From NCBI GenBank assembly GCA_028284885.1, contig JANQQW010000340.1, positions 1-32,855 on the forward strand: 32,855 nucleotides of DNA, read 5' to 3'. A model generated the notes under the pieces. That model was given only the letters and a program-made list of their open reading frames with translations, had not been told where the DNA came from and did not search any database. The position numbers were made by a program, and so were the translations under genes. Source of the stretch: Planctomycetaceae bacterium. GTDB lineage: Bacteria; Planctomycetota; Planctomycetia; Planctomycetales; Planctomycetaceae. Below are positions 32,110 to 32,855 of this stretch, one piece after another. Numbering within the stretch: the stretch's first letter is position 1; every line of letters starts with the position of its first letter.

Positions 32110-32855
32110 ATGCGAGCCTGTCTGCTGCTTCTCGTCGTCGTCGCCAGCGTCCGGCCCGTCACGGCCGAGGAGAATTGGCGGAGCGTTCGCGACCGCGTCG
32201 ACGGGCTGATGGCCGCGCGTTGGACGGCCGCGGGCGTCGTCCCCGCTCCACCGGCGAACGAGGCGACGCTGCTGCGGCGGACCTATCTCGACCTGACCGG
32301 TCGCATCCCGACCGTTGGCGAGACGCGGGCCTACCTCGCCGACTCCGACCCGGCCAAGCACGAACGACTCGTCGACCGGCTGCTGGGCAACGCGGCCCGA
32401 AACCTGCCGCCGAATCCCCGCTTCGCGACGCACATGGCCAACCGCTGGCGGGAGACGCTGCTCGGCGGGACCGACAACGTCTTCGTCGCCGGCCGGGCGC
32501 CGGTCGTCGAGGCGTGGTTGCGGCAGCGGTTCGTCGAGAACACGCCGTACGACGAGGTCGCCCGCGAGCTCCTCACCGTCACCGGCAATGCGTCACAGTC
32601 CGGGCCGGCCCTCTTCTACACGGCCCTCGGGATGAAGTCCGAGAAGATCGCCGCGAGCACGTCGCGGCTGCTGCTCGGCATGCAGATCGAGTGCGCCCAG
32701 TGCCACGACCACCCGTTCGACAAGTGGACCCAACGGGACTTCTGGGGCTACGCCGCCTTCTTCGCCCGGTTGCAACAGGGGAACGCCCGCCAACAGGTCG
32801 TGTTCCAGGTGGCCGACACGGACGCCGGGGAGGCGACGCTTCCCGACTCCGACGA
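32110..32855 (+). CDS. DUF1549 (PSCyt2-type) protein, cut by window edge
   Basis: The first 248 codons of a planctomycete DUF1549 protein are visible; the family also usually carries a C-terminal DUF1553 domain, beyond the window. ATG 32110 has GGAG upstream and opens a signal peptide (RACLLLLVVVASVRPVTAEE). DUF1549 motifs are LLRRTYLDLTGRIPTVGE, LVDRLLGN, RFVENTPYDEVARELLT, and LLLGMQIECAQCHDHPFDKW, with a CxxCH that suggests c-type heme, although DUF1549 CxxCHDHP may bind differently. Such genes are usually followed by a DUF1501 partner, which cannot be checked here. The 189-base gap to the divergent SDR gene should hold its promoter. Confidence 0.9.
   Translation, partial: MRACLLLLVVVASVRPVTAEENWRSVRDRVDGLMAARWTAAGVVPAPPANEATLLRRTYLDLTGRIPTVGETRAYLADSDPAKHERLVDRLLGNAARNLPPNPRFATHMANRWRETLLGGTDNVFVAGRAPVVEAWLRQRFVENTPYDEVARELLTVTGNASQSGPALFYTALGMKSEKIAASTSRLLLGMQIECAQCHDHPFDKWTQRDFWGYAAFFARLQQGNARQQVVFQVADTDAGEATLPDSD

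Overview
This is a high-GC bacterial chromosome window that almost certainly comes from a planctomycete. The main evidence is a set of lineage-marker families: two DUF1559 prepilin-like proteins, a DUF1592/DUF1588/DUF1585 cytochrome-type protein paired with a DUF1552 protein, a DUF1549 protein with a CxxCH motif, a formylglycine-type sulfatase, an NPCBM protein and many secreted proteins of unknown role. A bacterial MfnB homologue, of the kind found in planctomycetes with tetrahydromethanopterin-linked C1 metabolism, fits this. I cannot name the genus. Because GC is high, nearly every real gene carries long open shadow frames; I ignored those.

Layout, left to right. 1-1,378: mfnB (cut by the window edge) diverges from frr. 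1,379-4,069: a gene-poor stretch with one secreted protein of unknown family (2,032-3,060). It then carries an apparent gene graveyard: an orphan signal-peptide start, the N-lobe of a Ser/Thr kinase, and the C-terminus of a sigma-like protein joined to it. 4,070-7,367 (minus): a secreted endonuclease/exonuclease/phosphatase-family protein, a 65-residue cysteine protein, and purE-purK with overlapping stop and start. 7,598-12,761 (plus): a compact cluster of a caspase-like/FGE-like fusion, a DUF1592-type protein and a Tat-exported DUF1552 protein. 12,791-17,866: hemW (minus), a D-2-hydroxyacid dehydrogenase, then a three-gene plus-strand set (lipoprotein, squalene-cyclase-like repeat protein, NPCBM protein).

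17,868-22,349 (minus): a DUF6940 protein, L-2-hydroxyglutarate oxidase, an ApbE-NqrM fusion, and a divergent PRPP synthetase. 22,470-26,528 (plus): two DUF1559 genes with strikingly similar 5' leaders flanking a lipoprotein gene, then a MoxR ATPase. 26,666-30,835 (minus): an enolase-superfamily epimerase/cycloisomerase, a sulfatase and an alpha/beta hydrolase. 30,977-32,855: a remnant of an NAD(P)-binding protein, an atypical SDR, and the start of a DUF1549 gene that runs off the edge.

Housekeeping functions here are ribosome recycling, purine synthesis, PRPP synthesis and heme-related HemW. They are interleaved with lineage-specific secreted proteins. The items most worth following up are the ApbE-NqrM fusion (two Na+-NQR maturation factors in one polypeptide), the caspase-like protein with a lost catalytic His fused to an FGE-like domain in front of the DUF1592/DUF1552 pair, the twin DUF1559 leaders with a shared GGAACC box and hairpins, and two palindromic repeats that each supply the stop codon of a neighbouring gene. 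No CRISPR array, rRNA, convincing tRNA or insertion sequence was seen.
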